This document shows positions 8,980-18,428 of a stretch of DNA of 64,000 bases, in pieces (positions within the stretch are counted from its first letter, which is position 1; every line of letters begins with the position of its first letter). The notes under the pieces were generated by a model. That model was not told the DNA's origin. It did not search any database and saw only the letters and a program-made list of their open reading frames with translations. The stretch lies in contig JAJDUZ010000051.1 in assembly GCA_022826385.1 (NCBI GenBank), positions 1 to 64,000 on the forward strand, written 5' to 3'. The stretch is from Silicimonas sp. GTDB lineage: Bacteria > Pseudomonadota > Alphaproteobacteria > Rhodobacterales > Rhodobacteraceae. A program made the position numbers and the translations under genes.

Positions 8980-9390
8980 ATGGACCGCCGTACTTTTATC
9001 CTGTCTTCGGCAGCGCTTCTGGCCGCTGGCCCGGCGCTTGCCGCGAATGGCAAGACCTACAAAAAGGGTCTTGTCGAAAGCGAGTTGGCCGCCGGCAAGA
9101 CTGTCTTCGTCGAATTCTATACTGACTGGTGCTCAACCTGCCGGGCGCAGGGCACGAAGATCCGCAAGTTGATGGCCGAGAACCCCGCATATGAAGCCAA
9201 TATCTCGTTCATCAAGGTCGACTGGGATCAGCACGCCGGATCGCAACTGGTCAAGAAGCTGAACATCCCGCGCCGGTCGACCCTGGTGGCACTGAAAGGG
9301 GATCAGGAACTTGGCCGGATCGTCGCCAGCACGAATTCGGACAAGATCAGAGCGCTGATGGATGCGGCGCTGGCTGCTGCCACGGCCTGA
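8980..9390 (+). CDS. Exported thioredoxin-like protein
   Basis: A 136-residue periplasmic thioredoxin-fold protein. The N-terminus MDRRTFILSSAALLAAGPAL ends in a signal-peptidase site (ALA-AN) and contains a twin-arginine-like RRTFIL motif. The active site is WCSTC (Cys51, Cys54), with the cis-proline loop at NIPRRSTLVAL. AAAGGA lies 5-6 bases upstream of the ATG. It is co-transcribed with the CcdA-like gene, suggesting a two-component reductive pathway like CcdA with its partner or ScsB/ScsC-type systems; the target protein is unknown. A strong hairpin follows the stop. Confidence 0.88.
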   Translation: MDRRTFILSSAALLAAGPALAANGKTYKKGLVESELAAGKTVFVEFYTDWCSTCRAQGTKIRKLMAENPAYEANISFIKVDWDQHAGSQLVKKLNIPRRSTLVALKGDQELGRIVASTNSDKIRALMDAALAAATA

Positions 9391-9403
9391 GCCGGAACAA
9401 AAA

Positions 9404-9428
9404 AAGGGTCGCCGAACCGGCGACCCTT
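9404..9428. terminator. Intrinsic terminator between convergent trx and hup genes
   Basis: Perfect 10-base stem AAGGGTCGCC / GGCGACCCTT with a five-base loop. On the minus strand the stem runs directly into a run of eight T residues, so it is a canonical terminator for hup; on the plus strand it follows the thioredoxin gene after an A-run and may act in both directions. Confidence 0.85.
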
Positions 9429-9449
9429 CACAAACGCACGTCCGACGGA

Positions 9450-9737
9450 TCAGTCGTTGACGCTGTCTTTCAAAGCCTTCGCAATGGTCATCTTGACCAC
9501 CTTGTCGGCGTCCTTGTGGATCTGTTCGCCGGTGGCAGGGTTGCGCACCATGCGGGCCGGACGCTCGCGGCAGTAGATCTTGCCGACGCCCGGAAGGGTG
9601 ACGGCACCACCGCCCGAAACTTCCTTGGTGATCACCGACACGATTGCGTCGAGAGCAGCACTTGCCGACTTCTTGTCGCTGTCCATTTCGTCAGCGAGCG
9701 CCGAGACAAGCTGTGTCTTGGTCAAAGGTTTTGCCAT
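9450..9737 (-). CDS. hup: HU-family DNA-binding protein
   Basis: A 95-residue nucleoid protein of the HU/IHF family that bends DNA as a dimer. It opens MAKPLTKTQLVSALADEMDS and has the beta-arm core VTLPGVGKIYCRERPARMVRNPATGE followed by a C-terminal helix. HU rather than IHF is suggested by the close match to alphaproteobacterial HU proteins, although the arm CRERPARMVRNPATGE is shared by both. GAGGAG lies 7 bases upstream of the ATG. It stands alone between a strong terminator downstream and the amn 3' end upstream. Confidence 0.92.
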   Translation of the reverse strand: MAKPLTKTQLVSALADEMDSDKKSASAALDAIVSVITKEVSGGGAVTLPGVGKIYCRERPARMVRNPATGEQIHKDADKVVKMTIAKALKDSVND

Positions 9738-9871
9738 CTGAATTCTCCTCGTTCTGGCCCGGTTATAGGGGCTCATTGCCCTTTTTTTACTGGATATCGC
9801 GGGAATACACAACGATTTGTGGCCGACGCACAAGGGGAAAGCGCATTTTGTGGGCGTTTTTTGGCTGATCC

Positions 9872-11347
9872 TCAGAGAAAGGCTGTTTCTTCGAAGCTGC
9901 GCAACTTCCGCGAGTGTATCCGCTCCAGCGGCATTTCTCTGAGCGATTCCATAGCTCTAATACCAATCTGAAGGTGCTGCGCAACCTGCGTCCGGTAAAA
10001 TTCCGATGCCATGCCCGGAAGCTTCAATTCCCCATGCAGGGGCTTGTCGGACACGCACAAAAGCGTGCCATACGGCACCCGGAAGCGGAAACCATTGGCG
10101 GCAATGGTTGCTGATTCCATATCCAGCGCGATGGCGCGCGACTGGCTGAGACGCTGCACGGGCCCGGATTGGTCGCGCAACTCCCAGTTGCGGTTGTCGA
10201 TGGTGGCGACCGTTCCGGTCCGCATGATCCGCTTCAGGTCATAGCCCTGGTACTCGGTCACCTCGGCCACGGCTTGTTCCAGAGCCACCTGGATTTCTGC
10301 CAGAGCGGGAATCGGCATCCAGACCGGCAGATCATCATCCAGTACGTGATCCTCGCGCAAATATCCGTGCGCCAGAACGAAGTCACCCAAACGTTGCGTG
10401 TTTCGAAGCCCCGCACAATGACCGACCATCAGCCATGCATGCGGACGCAACACGGCGATGTGGTCGGTCGCGGTCTTCGCGTTCGACGGACCGACGCCGA
10501 TATTGACCAGCGTTATCCCGCCCCCGCCTCTGCGCTTGAGGTGATAGGTCGGCATCTGCGGCAGCTTGGCCGGTACATCCAACGACTGGTCGCCACCGGT
10601 GATCTCGGCATTTCCCGGACCAACGAACGCAGTATACCCGCTCTCTGGGTCGGCCAGCATCTTGCGGGCATAAGCTTCGAACTCTTCCACATAGAACTGA
10701 TAGTTCGTGAAGAGCACATGGTTCTGAAAATGCTCGGGCCGCGTTGCCGTATAGTGCGAGAGCCGGGCCAGCGAATAGTCAATGCGCTGTGCGGTGAACG
10801 GCGCCAGAGGGTGCGACCCATCCTCGTAAGTGAACCCATAGCCATTGACGATGTCATCGTTCATCGACGCGAGGTCCGGCACATCGAACACATCGCGCAG
10901 GGAAAAGTCCGTCGCGCCTTCCTGCGGCACGGTCAGTTCGGCGTCGTTGGCGACGGCGAAATGAACCGGCATCGGCGTTTGCGAGATACCGACCTGAACG
11001 GGCTTGCCATGGTTCTTGATCAACAGCCCGATTTGCTGGGTCAGGTAGTTGTTGAAAAGATCGGGCCGCGTGATCGTCGTCGAGTACCGACCGGGTTCGA
11101 CGACATGACCAAAGCTCAACCGGGTATCAGCGGCAGCAAAGCTGTCGGTCGACAGCCGGATCTCGGGATAAAAGGCGCGAATGCGCTGCGGCGGGCGCCC
11201 GCTGGACATAACCTCGGAAAACTGATCGCAGAGAAACCGCGATGCAGCCTCATAGAGCATCTGCAGACGGGCCACCGCCGCCTCGGCGCTGTCGAAGACC
11301 TCATCTTCTGGCAAATCGGGGCTGAGAACCTTGGAAGCGGGCGTCAT
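9872..11347 (-). CDS. amn: AMP nucleosidase
   Basis: Hydrolyses the N-glycosidic bond of AMP to adenine and ribose 5-phosphate. The 491-residue protein has the two-part architecture of Amn: an N-terminal regulatory region with the FYPEIRLST segment, and a C-terminal nucleoside phosphorylase-like catalytic domain with GVGPSNAKTATDHIAVLRP and the purine-binding ALDMESATIAANGFRFRVPYG (Asp in MESAT context). Its ATG overlaps the stop of ade (ATGA), so the two form a translationally coupled operon that turns AMP into hypoxanthine and ammonia. Confidence 0.95.
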   Translation of the reverse strand: MTPASKVLSPDLPEDEVFDSAEAAVARLQMLYEAASRFLCDQFSEVMSSGRPPQRIRAFYPEIRLSTDSFAAADTRLSFGHVVEPGRYSTTITRPDLFNNYLTQQIGLLIKNHGKPVQVGISQTPMPVHFAVANDAELTVPQEGATDFSLRDVFDVPDLASMNDDIVNGYGFTYEDGSHPLAPFTAQRIDYSLARLSHYTATRPEHFQNHVLFTNYQFYVEEFEAYARKMLADPESGYTAFVGPGNAEITGGDQSLDVPAKLPQMPTYHLKRRGGGGITLVNIGVGPSNAKTATDHIAVLRPHAWLMVGHCAGLRNTQRLGDFVLAHGYLREDHVLDDDLPVWMPIPALAEIQVALEQAVAEVTEYQGYDLKRIMRTGTVATIDNRNWELRDQSGPVQRLSQSRAIALDMESATIAANGFRFRVPYGTLLCVSDKPLHGELKLPGMASEFYRTQVAQHLQIGIRAMESLREMPLERIHSRKLRSFEETAFL

Positions 11348-13143
11348 GTGGTCTCTCCCAAAAGGTCGGTCAGTTCAAAACGGTCGACATCGACAAGGCC
11401 AAGGTCCGAGATGCGCAAGGACGGGATAACGACCAGCGCCAGAAGCGAGTGCTGCATATAAGCGTTGTTCAGGGTGCAGCCGCAGTCCGCCATGGCGGCG
11501 ACCATCGCATCGGCTTTGGCGGCCACTTCGCGCGCCGGGCTGTCTGACATCAGGCCAGCGATCGGAAGTTCGACCAAGGCGATCTCGGCACCATCCTTGA
11601 AGACAGTGACGCCGCCGCCCACTTCGCCCAACCGGTTCGCGGCCGCCGCCATGTTGGCGCGGTCGGTGCCGACGACGATCATGTGGTGACTGTCATGCGC
11701 AACGGTCGAGGCCATGGCCATCTTGCCGGAATAGCCAAAGCCCGACACGAAGCCGTTGACGACACCCCCCGTGGCTTGGTGCCGTTCGACCAGCGCAATC
11801 TGCGCCACACCATGCTCGCCCTCGACGATCCCGTTCTGGATCGGCAGGTCCGCCTCAAGCGCCTCGGTGGGCGCCTGGTTTTCCACGACACCAATGACCT
11901 GCGCCTTGACGCGATTAGCACCTTCGGGCGCCGCGATCTCGAAATGCTCTGATTCAAGTGTCTTCCCAAGATGGACAGTGTCCCGCGTATCAGATGGCCA
12001 GTCGAGATGGGGACACTCCGCCTTCAGGACTCCGGCCTCCGCCACAAGCACACCGCGCGCAAAAACATGCTCGATCGGCAGTGCCCGCAGGTCCGAGGTC
12101 AGGATCACATCTGCGCGCCGTCCGGGTGCAATAGAGCCAAGCTCGCGCTCCAACCCGAAATGGGTGGCGGTGTTCACTGTCGCCATCTGAAGCGCGATCA
12201 AAGGATCGCAACCGCATTCAATGGCGTGGCGCACGACACGATCCATATGTCCGTCATTCACCAGCGTGCCCGAATGGCAGTCGTCGGTGCAAAGGATGAA
12301 ATTTCGGGGGTCCAGCCCCTTTTCCGTGACCGCCGTGATCTGGCTTTCGACGTCATACCATGCCGACCCCAGCCGCATCATCGAACGCATGCCCTGCCGC
12401 ACCCGCGCGATGGCGTCAGCTTCGGCTGTGCCTTCGTGATCGTCCGCCGGACCACCGGCGGCATAGGCATGAAACGGGACGCCACGGTCGAACGAAGCGT
12501 AATGCCCCCCTACCGTTTTGCCCGCGTCTTGCGTGGCGGCGATCTCGGCCAGCATCTTCGGGTCACCGGCGATCACGCCGGGAAAATTCATCATCTCGCC
12601 CAGTCCGATGATGCCGGGCCACGTCATCGCTTCGGCCACGTCCTCGGGCGTGATCTCGAACCCGGTGGTCTCCAGCCCCGGCGCCGACGGTGCGCAGGAC
12701 GGCATCTGGGTGAAGATGTTGATCGGTTGCAAAAGCGCTTCGTCATGCATCAACCGGACGCCGCGCAGTCCCAGCACGTTTGCGATCTCGTGCGGGTCGG
12801 TGAACATGGTGGTGGTGCCATGCGGGATGACGGCGGCGGCAAACTCTGCGGGCGTCAGCATACCGCTTTCGATATGCATATGCCCATCGCAGAGCCCGGG
12901 GATCAGATAGCGGCCATCAGCGTCGACCACCTGCGTCTTGTCGCCGATGCAATGCGACGCGTCCGGCCCAACATAGGCAAAACGGCCCTTGGCGATTGCG
13001 ACCTGCCAGCCGTCAAGGACTTCGCGAGACTGAACATTGACCAGTTTGCCGCCCCGGATCACCAGATCTGCGGGCGCGCGGCCGGCGGCGACAGCGACAA
13101 GATGGGGGGCAACCTCGGCCCAGGAGGAGACGGAATGAGCCAT
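11344..13143 (-). CDS. ade: Adenine deaminase (Ade family)
   Basis: Deaminates adenine to hypoxanthine with a metal centre. The 599-residue amidohydrolase has the metal-binding GLCDGHMHIESGML motif at about 90-100, a second ligand region DPHEIANVLG, and the DDCHSGTLVNDGHMD segment, then the C-terminal domain ending near CGCTLNNAYMQHSLLAL. The N-terminal DLVIRGGKLVNVQSREV is the family barrel-cap start. The start at 13143 is chosen because the 40-codon upstream extension runs through a palindromic repeat. It is the first gene of the ade-amn operon. Confidence 0.93.
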   Translation of the reverse strand: MAHSVSSWAEVAPHLVAVAAGRAPADLVIRGGKLVNVQSREVLDGWQVAIAKGRFAYVGPDASHCIGDKTQVVDADGRYLIPGLCDGHMHIESGMLTPAEFAAAVIPHGTTTMFTDPHEIANVLGLRGVRLMHDEALLQPINIFTQMPSCAPSAPGLETTGFEITPEDVAEAMTWPGIIGLGEMMNFPGVIAGDPKMLAEIAATQDAGKTVGGHYASFDRGVPFHAYAAGGPADDHEGTAEADAIARVRQGMRSMMRLGSAWYDVESQITAVTEKGLDPRNFILCTDDCHSGTLVNDGHMDRVVRHAIECGCDPLIALQMATVNTATHFGLERELGSIAPGRRADVILTSDLRALPIEHVFARGVLVAEAGVLKAECPHLDWPSDTRDTVHLGKTLESEHFEIAAPEGANRVKAQVIGVVENQAPTEALEADLPIQNGIVEGEHGVAQIALVERHQATGGVVNGFVSGFGYSGKMAMASTVAHDSHHMIVVGTDRANMAAAANRLGEVGGGVTVFKDGAEIALVELPIAGLMSDSPAREVAAKADAMVAAMADCGCTLNNAYMQHSLLALVVIPSLRISDLGLVDVDRFELTDLLGETT

Positions 13144-13185
13144 TCCCAGAATTGACACCCATCCGCCGCGCACCGCAAGCCCAAA

Positions 13186-13249
13186 GGGCGGACGTTTTCT
13201 TGAAAAGAAAACGAACCGAAATCTTTGCAAGATTTCGCTTGCACCGCCC
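13186..13249. repeat. Composite palindromic element (REP-like, two hairpins in an outer stem)
   Basis: Two adjacent perfect hairpins, GTTTTCTT/AAGAAAAC (13194-13212) and CGAAATCTT/AAGATTTCG (13217-13237), each with a three-base loop, lie inside an outer GGGCGG/CCGCCC pair (13186-13191 and 13244-13249). The whole would fold as a three-way junction. It lies between divergent ade and the SDR gene. Dispersed palindromes of this kind are common between roseobacter genes, but no second copy was seen in this window. Confidence 0.6.
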
Positions 13250-13273
13250 CGCCCGTGCGCCATTTTTCACCGC

Positions 13274-14119
13274 ATGGTCAAAACGCTTCTTTCCATTGGA
13301 CACGGCTTCTCGGCCCGCGCCCTTGCCCCGCTTCTGATCCGCCGCGGCTGGCGCGTGATCGGCACCACCCGCTCGCCCGCAAAGCTCGGGCTGCTCGAGC
13401 GACAAGGTGTCGATCCCCTGATCTGGCCCGGCACGCGACTGCCGATCGAAGACGTCACGCATCTGCTGACCTCGGTCGCGCCGAACGATGCCGGCGACCC
13501 GGTTCTGAACGAAATGACCAACCGGCTGCGGGCGGCAAAGAACCTCGAATGGGTCGGCTATCTCTCGACCACGGGGGTCTATGGCGATCATGGCGGCGAC
13601 TGGGTGGACGAAAGCGCCGCACTGACGCCCTCGACCAAGCGCGGGCAGGCCCGCGTCGACGCCGAAGCAGCATGGGCCGAGTTGGGTCTGCCCCTGCATA
13701 TCTTCCGCCTTGCGGGCATCTATGGCCCGGGACGCGGCCCGTTCGCCAAGGTCCGCCGCGGTACGGCGCGCCGCATCATCAAGGAAGGTCAGGTCTTCAG
13801 CCGCATCCATGTCGAGGATATTGCCGCGACCGTCTTCGCGTCGATCCAACGCCCGAACCCGGGCGCCGCCTATAACGTGTGCGACGACGATCCCGCCCCG
13901 CCACAAGACGTGATCGCCCATGCGGCAGAGCTTCTGAACCTTCCGCTGCCCCCGGCCATTCCGTTTGACGAGGCCGAGATGACACCCATGGCGCGCAGCT
14001 TCTATGCGGAATCGAAGCGCGTCAAAAATGAGCGGATCAAGTCGGAATTGGGCGTACACCTCAAATACCCCGACTATCGCACCGGCCTTGCCGCGCTTCT
14101 GGCGGCGGAAAGCAGCTAA
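13274..14119 (+). CDS. NAD(P)-binding SDR/epimerase-like protein (YeeZ type)
   Basis: A 281-residue atypical short-chain dehydrogenase. The nucleotide-binding loop is degenerate at the N-terminus (LLSIGHGFSARALAPLL instead of GxxGxxG), as in the YeeZ/SDR_a5 subgroup. The expected active-site tyrosine region appears as YLSTTGVYGDHGGDWVDE, followed by RLAGIYGPGRGP. These proteins are usually annotated as putative epimerases with no known substrate. The start codon lies ten bases after the end of the region containing the composite palindrome. The BacNav gene begins 43 bases downstream on the same strand. Confidence 0.8.
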   Translation: MVKTLLSIGHGFSARALAPLLIRRGWRVIGTTRSPAKLGLLERQGVDPLIWPGTRLPIEDVTHLLTSVAPNDAGDPVLNEMTNRLRAAKNLEWVGYLSTTGVYGDHGGDWVDESAALTPSTKRGQARVDAEAAWAELGLPLHIFRLAGIYGPGRGPFAKVRRGTARRIIKEGQVFSRIHVEDIAATVFASIQRPNPGAAYNVCDDDPAPPQDVIAHAAELLNLPLPPAIPFDEAEMTPMARSFYAESKRVKNERIKSELGVHLKYPDYRTGLAALLAAESS

Positions 14120-14162
14120 GCCACTTGGCGCGGCGCCCCTCATGCGCCATATCCAGCCCAAG

Positions 14163-14951
14163 ATGAGTGAAACAAGCCTGATGACCCTCCGCACCCGCCT
14201 GGCCGCGTTCATTGACCGGCCATCGACACAGAACCTGATCATTGCCGTGATCGTGGTGAACGCGATCACCTTGGGCATGGAGACGTCAAAGACGCTGATG
14301 GATGCCGCAGGCGGGCTGATCGTTGCGATCGACAAGCTTTGCCTTGCCATTTTCACGGTCGAGCTTGTGGCCAAACTCTTTGCCCGCGGCCCCGCCTTCT
14401 TCCGCAACGGATGGAACCTTTTCGACTTTGCGGTCGTGGCGATTTCTTATGTGCCGGATGCAGGCGCGTTGTCGGTCCTGCGCGCGCTGCGCATCCTGCG
14501 GGTGCTGCGGCTGGTCTCGACGATGCCGCGGCTGCGTCGGGTGATCGAAGGCTTCCTGACGGCAGTGCCGGGCATGGCCTCGGTCTTTGGCCTGATGGCC
14601 CTGATCTTCTATATTTCCAGCGTCATCGCCACGAAGCTTTTTGCAGCCAGCTTCCCGGACTGGTTCGGCACGTTGGGACGCTCGGCATATTCGTTGTTCC
14701 AGATCATGACGCTGGAAAGCTGGTCCATGGGGATCGTTCGCCCGGTGATGGAAGTCTATCCCTATGCATGGATCTTTTTCGTCCCGTTCATTCTGGTGAC
14801 GACCTTCGCCGCGGTGAACCTTGTCGTCGGTCTGATCGTCAACTCGATGCAGGACGCCCACGCACAGGAAGAAGTGGCGGCCACCGAAGCCTATCGGGAG
14901 GAGATCCTGAAACGGCTGGCCGAGATCGAAAAGAAACTCGGCGAGAAGTAG
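14163..14951 (+). CDS. Voltage-gated sodium channel of the BacNav family
   Basis: A 262-residue, six-helix ion transport protein. The S4 voltage sensor shows arginines every third residue (Arg107, 110, 113, 116) in SVLRALRILRVLRLVSTMPR. The pore loop carries TLESWS at 183-188, the sodium-selective filter of NaChBac/NavAb-type channels. S6 is followed by a C-terminal helix (EEVAATEAYREEILKRLAEI) suited to the tetramer coiled coil. An in-frame ATG at 14142 is an alternative start; neither has a good ribosome binding site. Such channels influence motility and pH homeostasis in some bacteria; the role here is unknown. Confidence 0.9.
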   Translation: MSETSLMTLRTRLAAFIDRPSTQNLIIAVIVVNAITLGMETSKTLMDAAGGLIVAIDKLCLAIFTVELVAKLFARGPAFFRNGWNLFDFAVVAISYVPDAGALSVLRALRILRVLRLVSTMPRLRRVIEGFLTAVPGMASVFGLMALIFYISSVIATKLFAASFPDWFGTLGRSAYSLFQIMTLESWSMGIVRPVMEVYPYAWIFFVPFILVTTFAAVNLVVGLIVNSMQDAHAQEEVAATEAYREEILKRLAEIEKKLGEK

Positions 14952-14957
14952 ACGGTC

Positions 14958-15611
14958 TCAGCCGCGCCGGACAAGGCGTGCCAAGCCGAAGACCACCAGC
15001 AGAACGACGACCGCCGAGATCGCGGTTTGCCCATAAAACATGCCGCGTTCTGCGATCTCGAGGTTGTTGAGGAACGGGTATGGCAGGCCAGACGTCACCT
15101 CACCCGCCGGTCGGTCGTTCAGAGGCTGGACCACCAATTCGGCCCAAAGCACGTACGCGACCACGATGCCAAGCAAGCTGACCAAGGCGCGGCGGAAGCG
15201 CCGGACGTTGCGATGGATGAACAGCATATCGCCCCATTGCAGCAATGGCCCAAGCGCGTGGATATAGTATTGGACCCAGGCATCGGGTGGACCGGCCGCG
15301 CTGGTGACGCTGTTCGGGTCAGCGAAGTAGAGGCGCCAATACAGGAACACGACCATGAAGTTGAGCGTTGCGGTCACGGCGACCAACGCGGGCCAGTCGT
15401 TTTCAGACCGATGCTCGACCTGCGCCATCATCCGGCTGGCCGAGAAGAACGAAAGGATCAGTGCCCAGATCGTCAGAAAGCGAAATGGACCGCCAGCTTG
15501 GCTGTAATCGGCGTCGATCAGCAGCATCCAGACCAGATAGAACCCGGCCAGCAGGAACACGGCCCACCGATAGAAAAAGGCGACGCCGCGCTGTCTGGCC
15601 CCGTCGCTCAC
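14958..15611 (-). CDS. Pr6Pr/FAR-17a (AIG1-like) membrane protein
   Basis: A 217-residue protein with about six transmembrane helices. The pattern [22 protein letters not shown] and the C-terminal [20 protein letters not shown] is that of the Pr6Pr / androgen-induced-gene 1 family. Eukaryotic members are lipid hydrolases with an active-site threonine and histidine; the histidine in YYIHALGP would be the counterpart, but bacterial function is not established. Its ATG overlaps the dxs stop by four bases, placing it last in the HDAC-xseB-ispA-dxs operon. Confidence 0.7.
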   Translation of the reverse strand: MSDGARQRGVAFFYRWAVFLLAGFYLVWMLLIDADYSQAGGPFRFLTIWALILSFFSASRMMAQVEHRSENDWPALVAVTATLNFMVVFLYWRLYFADPNSVTSAAGPPDAWVQYYIHALGPLLQWGDMLFIHRNVRRFRRALVSLLGIVVAYVLWAELVVQPLNDRPAGEVTSGLPYPFLNNLEIAERGMFYGQTAISAVVVLLVVFGLARLVRRG

Positions 15612-17539
15612 GCCCGCTTCGACAGTGACGCGACGCCAAGCACGTCAAGCACCTTGGCTTCGATATGGTCCGCGTTCATGGCGGCAATGTCGTACATCGC
15701 CTTGGGGCTGGCCTGATCGATAAAGATATCCGGCAAAACCATCGAGCGGAACTTCAGCCCGTCGTCGAACACGCCTTCATCGCCCAAAAGCTGGGCGACA
15801 TGGCTGCCGAACCCGCCGACCGCGCCTTCTTCGATCGTGATCAACGCCTCGTGCCGGGCGGCAAGATCAAGGATCAGGTCCCGATCCAGCGGCTTGGCGA
15901 AACGCGCATCCGCAATCGTCGGTGTGATGTTCTTCGCGGCCAGCGCCTCGGCGGCTTTCTCGACCTCGGAAAGGCGGGTGCCGAAGGACAACAATGCGAC
16001 ACCCTTGCCTTCGCGCACGATGCGGCCCTTGCCGATCTCCAGCACCTCACCGGTTTCGGGCAGATCGACGCCAACGCCCTCGCCCCGCGGAAAGCGGAAC
16101 GCGATGGGGCCATCGTCATGCGCGACGGCGGTTGCCACCATGTGCACCAACTCGGCCTCGTCTGCCGCGGCCATCACCACCATGCCCGGCAGGTTCGCCA
16201 TGAAGCCGATGTCGAACGCACCCGCATGGGTCGCGCCATCGGCGCCGACCAGACCGGCACGGTCTATGGCAAAGCGCACGGGCAGGCGTTGCAGGGCGAC
16301 GTCATGCACCACCTGATCGTAACCCCGTTGCAGGAAGGTCGAATAGATCGCGCAAAACGGCTTCATACCACCGGCGGCCAAACCCGCGCTGAAGGTCACG
16401 GCGTGTTGCTCGGCAATGCCAACGTCGAAACAGCGGCTTGGATAACGCTCGGCAAAGAGGTTGAGACCGGTGCCGTCCGGCATGGCCGCCGTCACCGCAC
16501 AGACCTTGTCGTCGACGGCTGCGGCGTCCAGCAGGGTATTGGCAAAAACCTTGGTATAGGACGGCGCATTCGACGGCGCCTTCTTCTGTTTGCCGGTCAC
16601 CACATCGAACTTGGCAACCCCGTGACCCTTGTCACGCGCCGCCTCGGCCGGGGCATAGCCCTTGCCTTTCTTGGTGATGACATGGATGAGGATCGGCCCG
16701 TTCGCGCGCGCTTTCACCGTGCGCAGAACCGGCAGCAACTGGTCAAGGTCGTGCCCGTCGATCGGCCCCAGATACGAAAAGCCAAGCGCCTCGAACAGCG
16801 TGCCACCATCGCCAACGACCGTGTGCTTCAGCATGTCCTTCGCGCGTTTGGCACCTTCGCGGAAGGGTTCCGGCAACAGGCTGACCGCCCCTTTCGCCGC
16901 CGCCTTGAATTCCTGAAACGGAGCGCCGGCATAGAGTTGCGAAAGATACGAGGACATCGCACCAACAGGGGGCGCAATCGACATTTCGTTATCGTTCAGG
17001 ATAACGATCAACCGCTTCTTCAGGTGGCCCGCGTTGTTCATCGCTTCGTAAGCCATGCCAGCGCTGATCGCCCCGTCCCCGATCACGGCAATCGCGTCGC
17101 CGAGACCGGATTCGCAACTGCCACCAAGGTCGCGTGCGACCGAGAAGCCAAGCGCCGCCGAGATCGACGTTGACGAATGGGCCGCCCCGAACGGGTCATA
17201 GGGGCTTTCCGACCGCTTGGTGAAGCCCGAGAGGCCGTCCTGCATCCGCAAAGTCCGGATGCGATCGCGACGACCGGTCAGGATCTTGTGCGGATAGCAT
17301 TGGTGCGACACGTCCCAGATCAGCTTGTCCTTCGGCGTGTCGAAAACCGCGTGCAGCGCAACGGTCAACTCAACGACACCAAGGCCCGCGCCCAGATGAC
17401 CACCGGTTTCACTGACGGCGCTGATTGTCTCGGCGCGCAGATCGTTGGCCAAGGCATGCAATTCCGCATCCGTCAGGCGCTTCATGTCCGCAGGGCTGCT
17501 GACGCGATCCAGCACGGGGGTATCGGGGCGATCTGACAT
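15608..17539 (-). CDS. dxs: 1-deoxy-D-xylulose-5-phosphate synthase
   Basis: First committed enzyme of the MEP isoprenoid pathway: condenses pyruvate and glyceraldehyde 3-phosphate using thiamine diphosphate. The 643-residue protein has the N-terminal [23 protein letters not shown], the ThDP motif [18 protein letters not shown], and the transketolase-like C-terminal half with [19 protein letters not shown] (catalytic Glu in EQHAV). The start [13 protein letters not shown] lies 16 bases from the ispA stop. Placed with ispA it supplies precursors for quinones, carotenoids and undecaprenyl phosphate. Confidence 0.97.
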   Translation of the reverse strand: MSDRPDTPVLDRVSSPADMKRLTDAELHALANDLRAETISAVSETGGHLGAGLGVVELTVALHAVFDTPKDKLIWDVSHQCYPHKILTGRRDRIRTLRMQDGLSGFTKRSESPYDPFGAAHSSTSISAALGFSVARDLGGSCESGLGDAIAVIGDGAISAGMAYEAMNNAGHLKKRLIVILNDNEMSIAPPVGAMSSYLSQLYAGAPFQEFKAAAKGAVSLLPEPFREGAKRAKDMLKHTVVGDGGTLFEALGFSYLGPIDGHDLDQLLPVLRTVKARANGPILIHVITKKGKGYAPAEAARDKGHGVAKFDVVTGKQKKAPSNAPSYTKVFANTLLDAAAVDDKVCAVTAAMPDGTGLNLFAERYPSRCFDVGIAEQHAVTFSAGLAAGGMKPFCAIYSTFLQRGYDQVVHDVALQRLPVRFAIDRAGLVGADGATHAGAFDIGFMANLPGMVVMAAADEAELVHMVATAVAHDDGPIAFRFPRGEGVGVDLPETGEVLEIGKGRIVREGKGVALLSFGTRLSEVEKAAEALAAKNITPTIADARFAKPLDRDLILDLAARHEALITIEEGAVGGFGSHVAQLLGDEGVFDDGLKFRSMVLPDIFIDQASPKAMYDIAAMNADHIEAKVLDVLGVASLSKRA

Positions 17540-17555
17540 GGGTCGTCTCGTTTCT

Positions 17556-18428
17556 TCAGGTGTCGCGAGACACTACAAAATGTGCCGCATCTCTCAGGTA
17601 GTCGGCTTGTGCAGAATACAAGGAGAGTGCGTCAACAGCGTCCGCGACCAATGCACGCGCCTTTTTCTTCGCGCCATCAAGGCCCAGATGGGACACGAAA
17701 GTCGCTTTGCCCGCGTCTTCGTCCTTGCCGACGCGCTTGCCGGTCTTGGCTTCGTCGCCTTCGACGTCGAGGATATCGTCGGCAATCTGGAACGCCAGGC
17801 CAAGCGCGGTCGCATAGTTGCGCAGCGGTTCCGGCGACTGTTGCCCAAGGAGTGCGCCTGCTTCGGCCGACCAGCGGATCAGGGCACCGGTCTTGTTCGC
17901 CTGCAGCTCGGTTATTGCGTCGAGGCTGAGCGGGGTCGCCGCTGTTTCGGCGGCAATATCCTGTGCCTGCCCCAGTACCATGCCCGCCGCGCCAGACGCG
18001 CGGGCCAGCGTCGTTACAAGAGACAAACGCACATCCGCCGACGCATGGGTTGCCGGATCGGCCAGAACCTCGAACGCAACGGTTTGCAGCGCATCGCCCA
18101 CAAGGACAGCCGTGGCCTCGTCCCATTTCCGGTGAACGGTCGGCTGGCCGCGGCGCAAATCGTCGTCATCCATGCAAGGCAGGTCGTCATGGACAAGGCT
18201 ATAGGCATGAATGCACTCGATCGCCGCCGCCGCCCAACGCGCCTGCTCGGCGGGTATGTCGAACAGGCTGGCCCCTTCGATCACCAAAAAGCCACGCAAC
18301 CGTTTGCCGCCCCGCGTGGCATAGCGCATGCCCTCGGCCACCGGGTCCGTCCCATAGGCCGACAGCAACGGGTCAATCGCGCTCTGCACCTCGGCAGACC
18401 GCTGTTTCAGGCGGGCTTCGAAACTCAC
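17556..18428 (-). CDS. ispA: Polyprenyl diphosphate synthase (farnesyl/geranylgeranyl type)
   Basis: Condenses isopentenyl diphosphate with allylic diphosphates. The 290-residue protein has both aspartate-rich motifs, [10 protein letters not shown] (first DDxxD) and DDILDVEGD (second), plus the [10 protein letters not shown] substrate loop. The start is GTG at 18428, overlapping the xseB stop (GTGA); a longer frame begins upstream but runs through xseB in another frame. Chain length is uncertain: the family position between xseB and dxs fits farnesyl diphosphate synthase. Confidence 0.92.
   Translation of the reverse strand: MSFEARLKQRSAEVQSAIDPLLSAYGTDPVAEGMRYATRGGKRLRGFLVIEGASLFDIPAEQARWAAAAIECIHAYSLVHDDLPCMDDDDLRRGQPTVHRKWDEATAVLVGDALQTVAFEVLADPATHASADVRLSLVTTLARASGAAGMVLGQAQDIAAETAATPLSLDAITELQANKTGALIRWSAEAGALLGQQSPEPLRNYATALGLAFQIADDILDVEGDEAKTGKRVGKDEDAGKATFVSHLGLDGAKKKARALVADAVDALSLYSAQADYLRDAAHFVVSRDT

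Noticed and set aside
10169..11461. Long plus-strand frame opposite amn and ade
   Set aside because: Antisense to two confidently identified enzymes; no domain, low-complexity composition.
15665..17173. 502-codon plus-strand frame opposite dxs
   Set aside because: Arg/His-rich shadow with no motif; dxs is intact on the minus strand.
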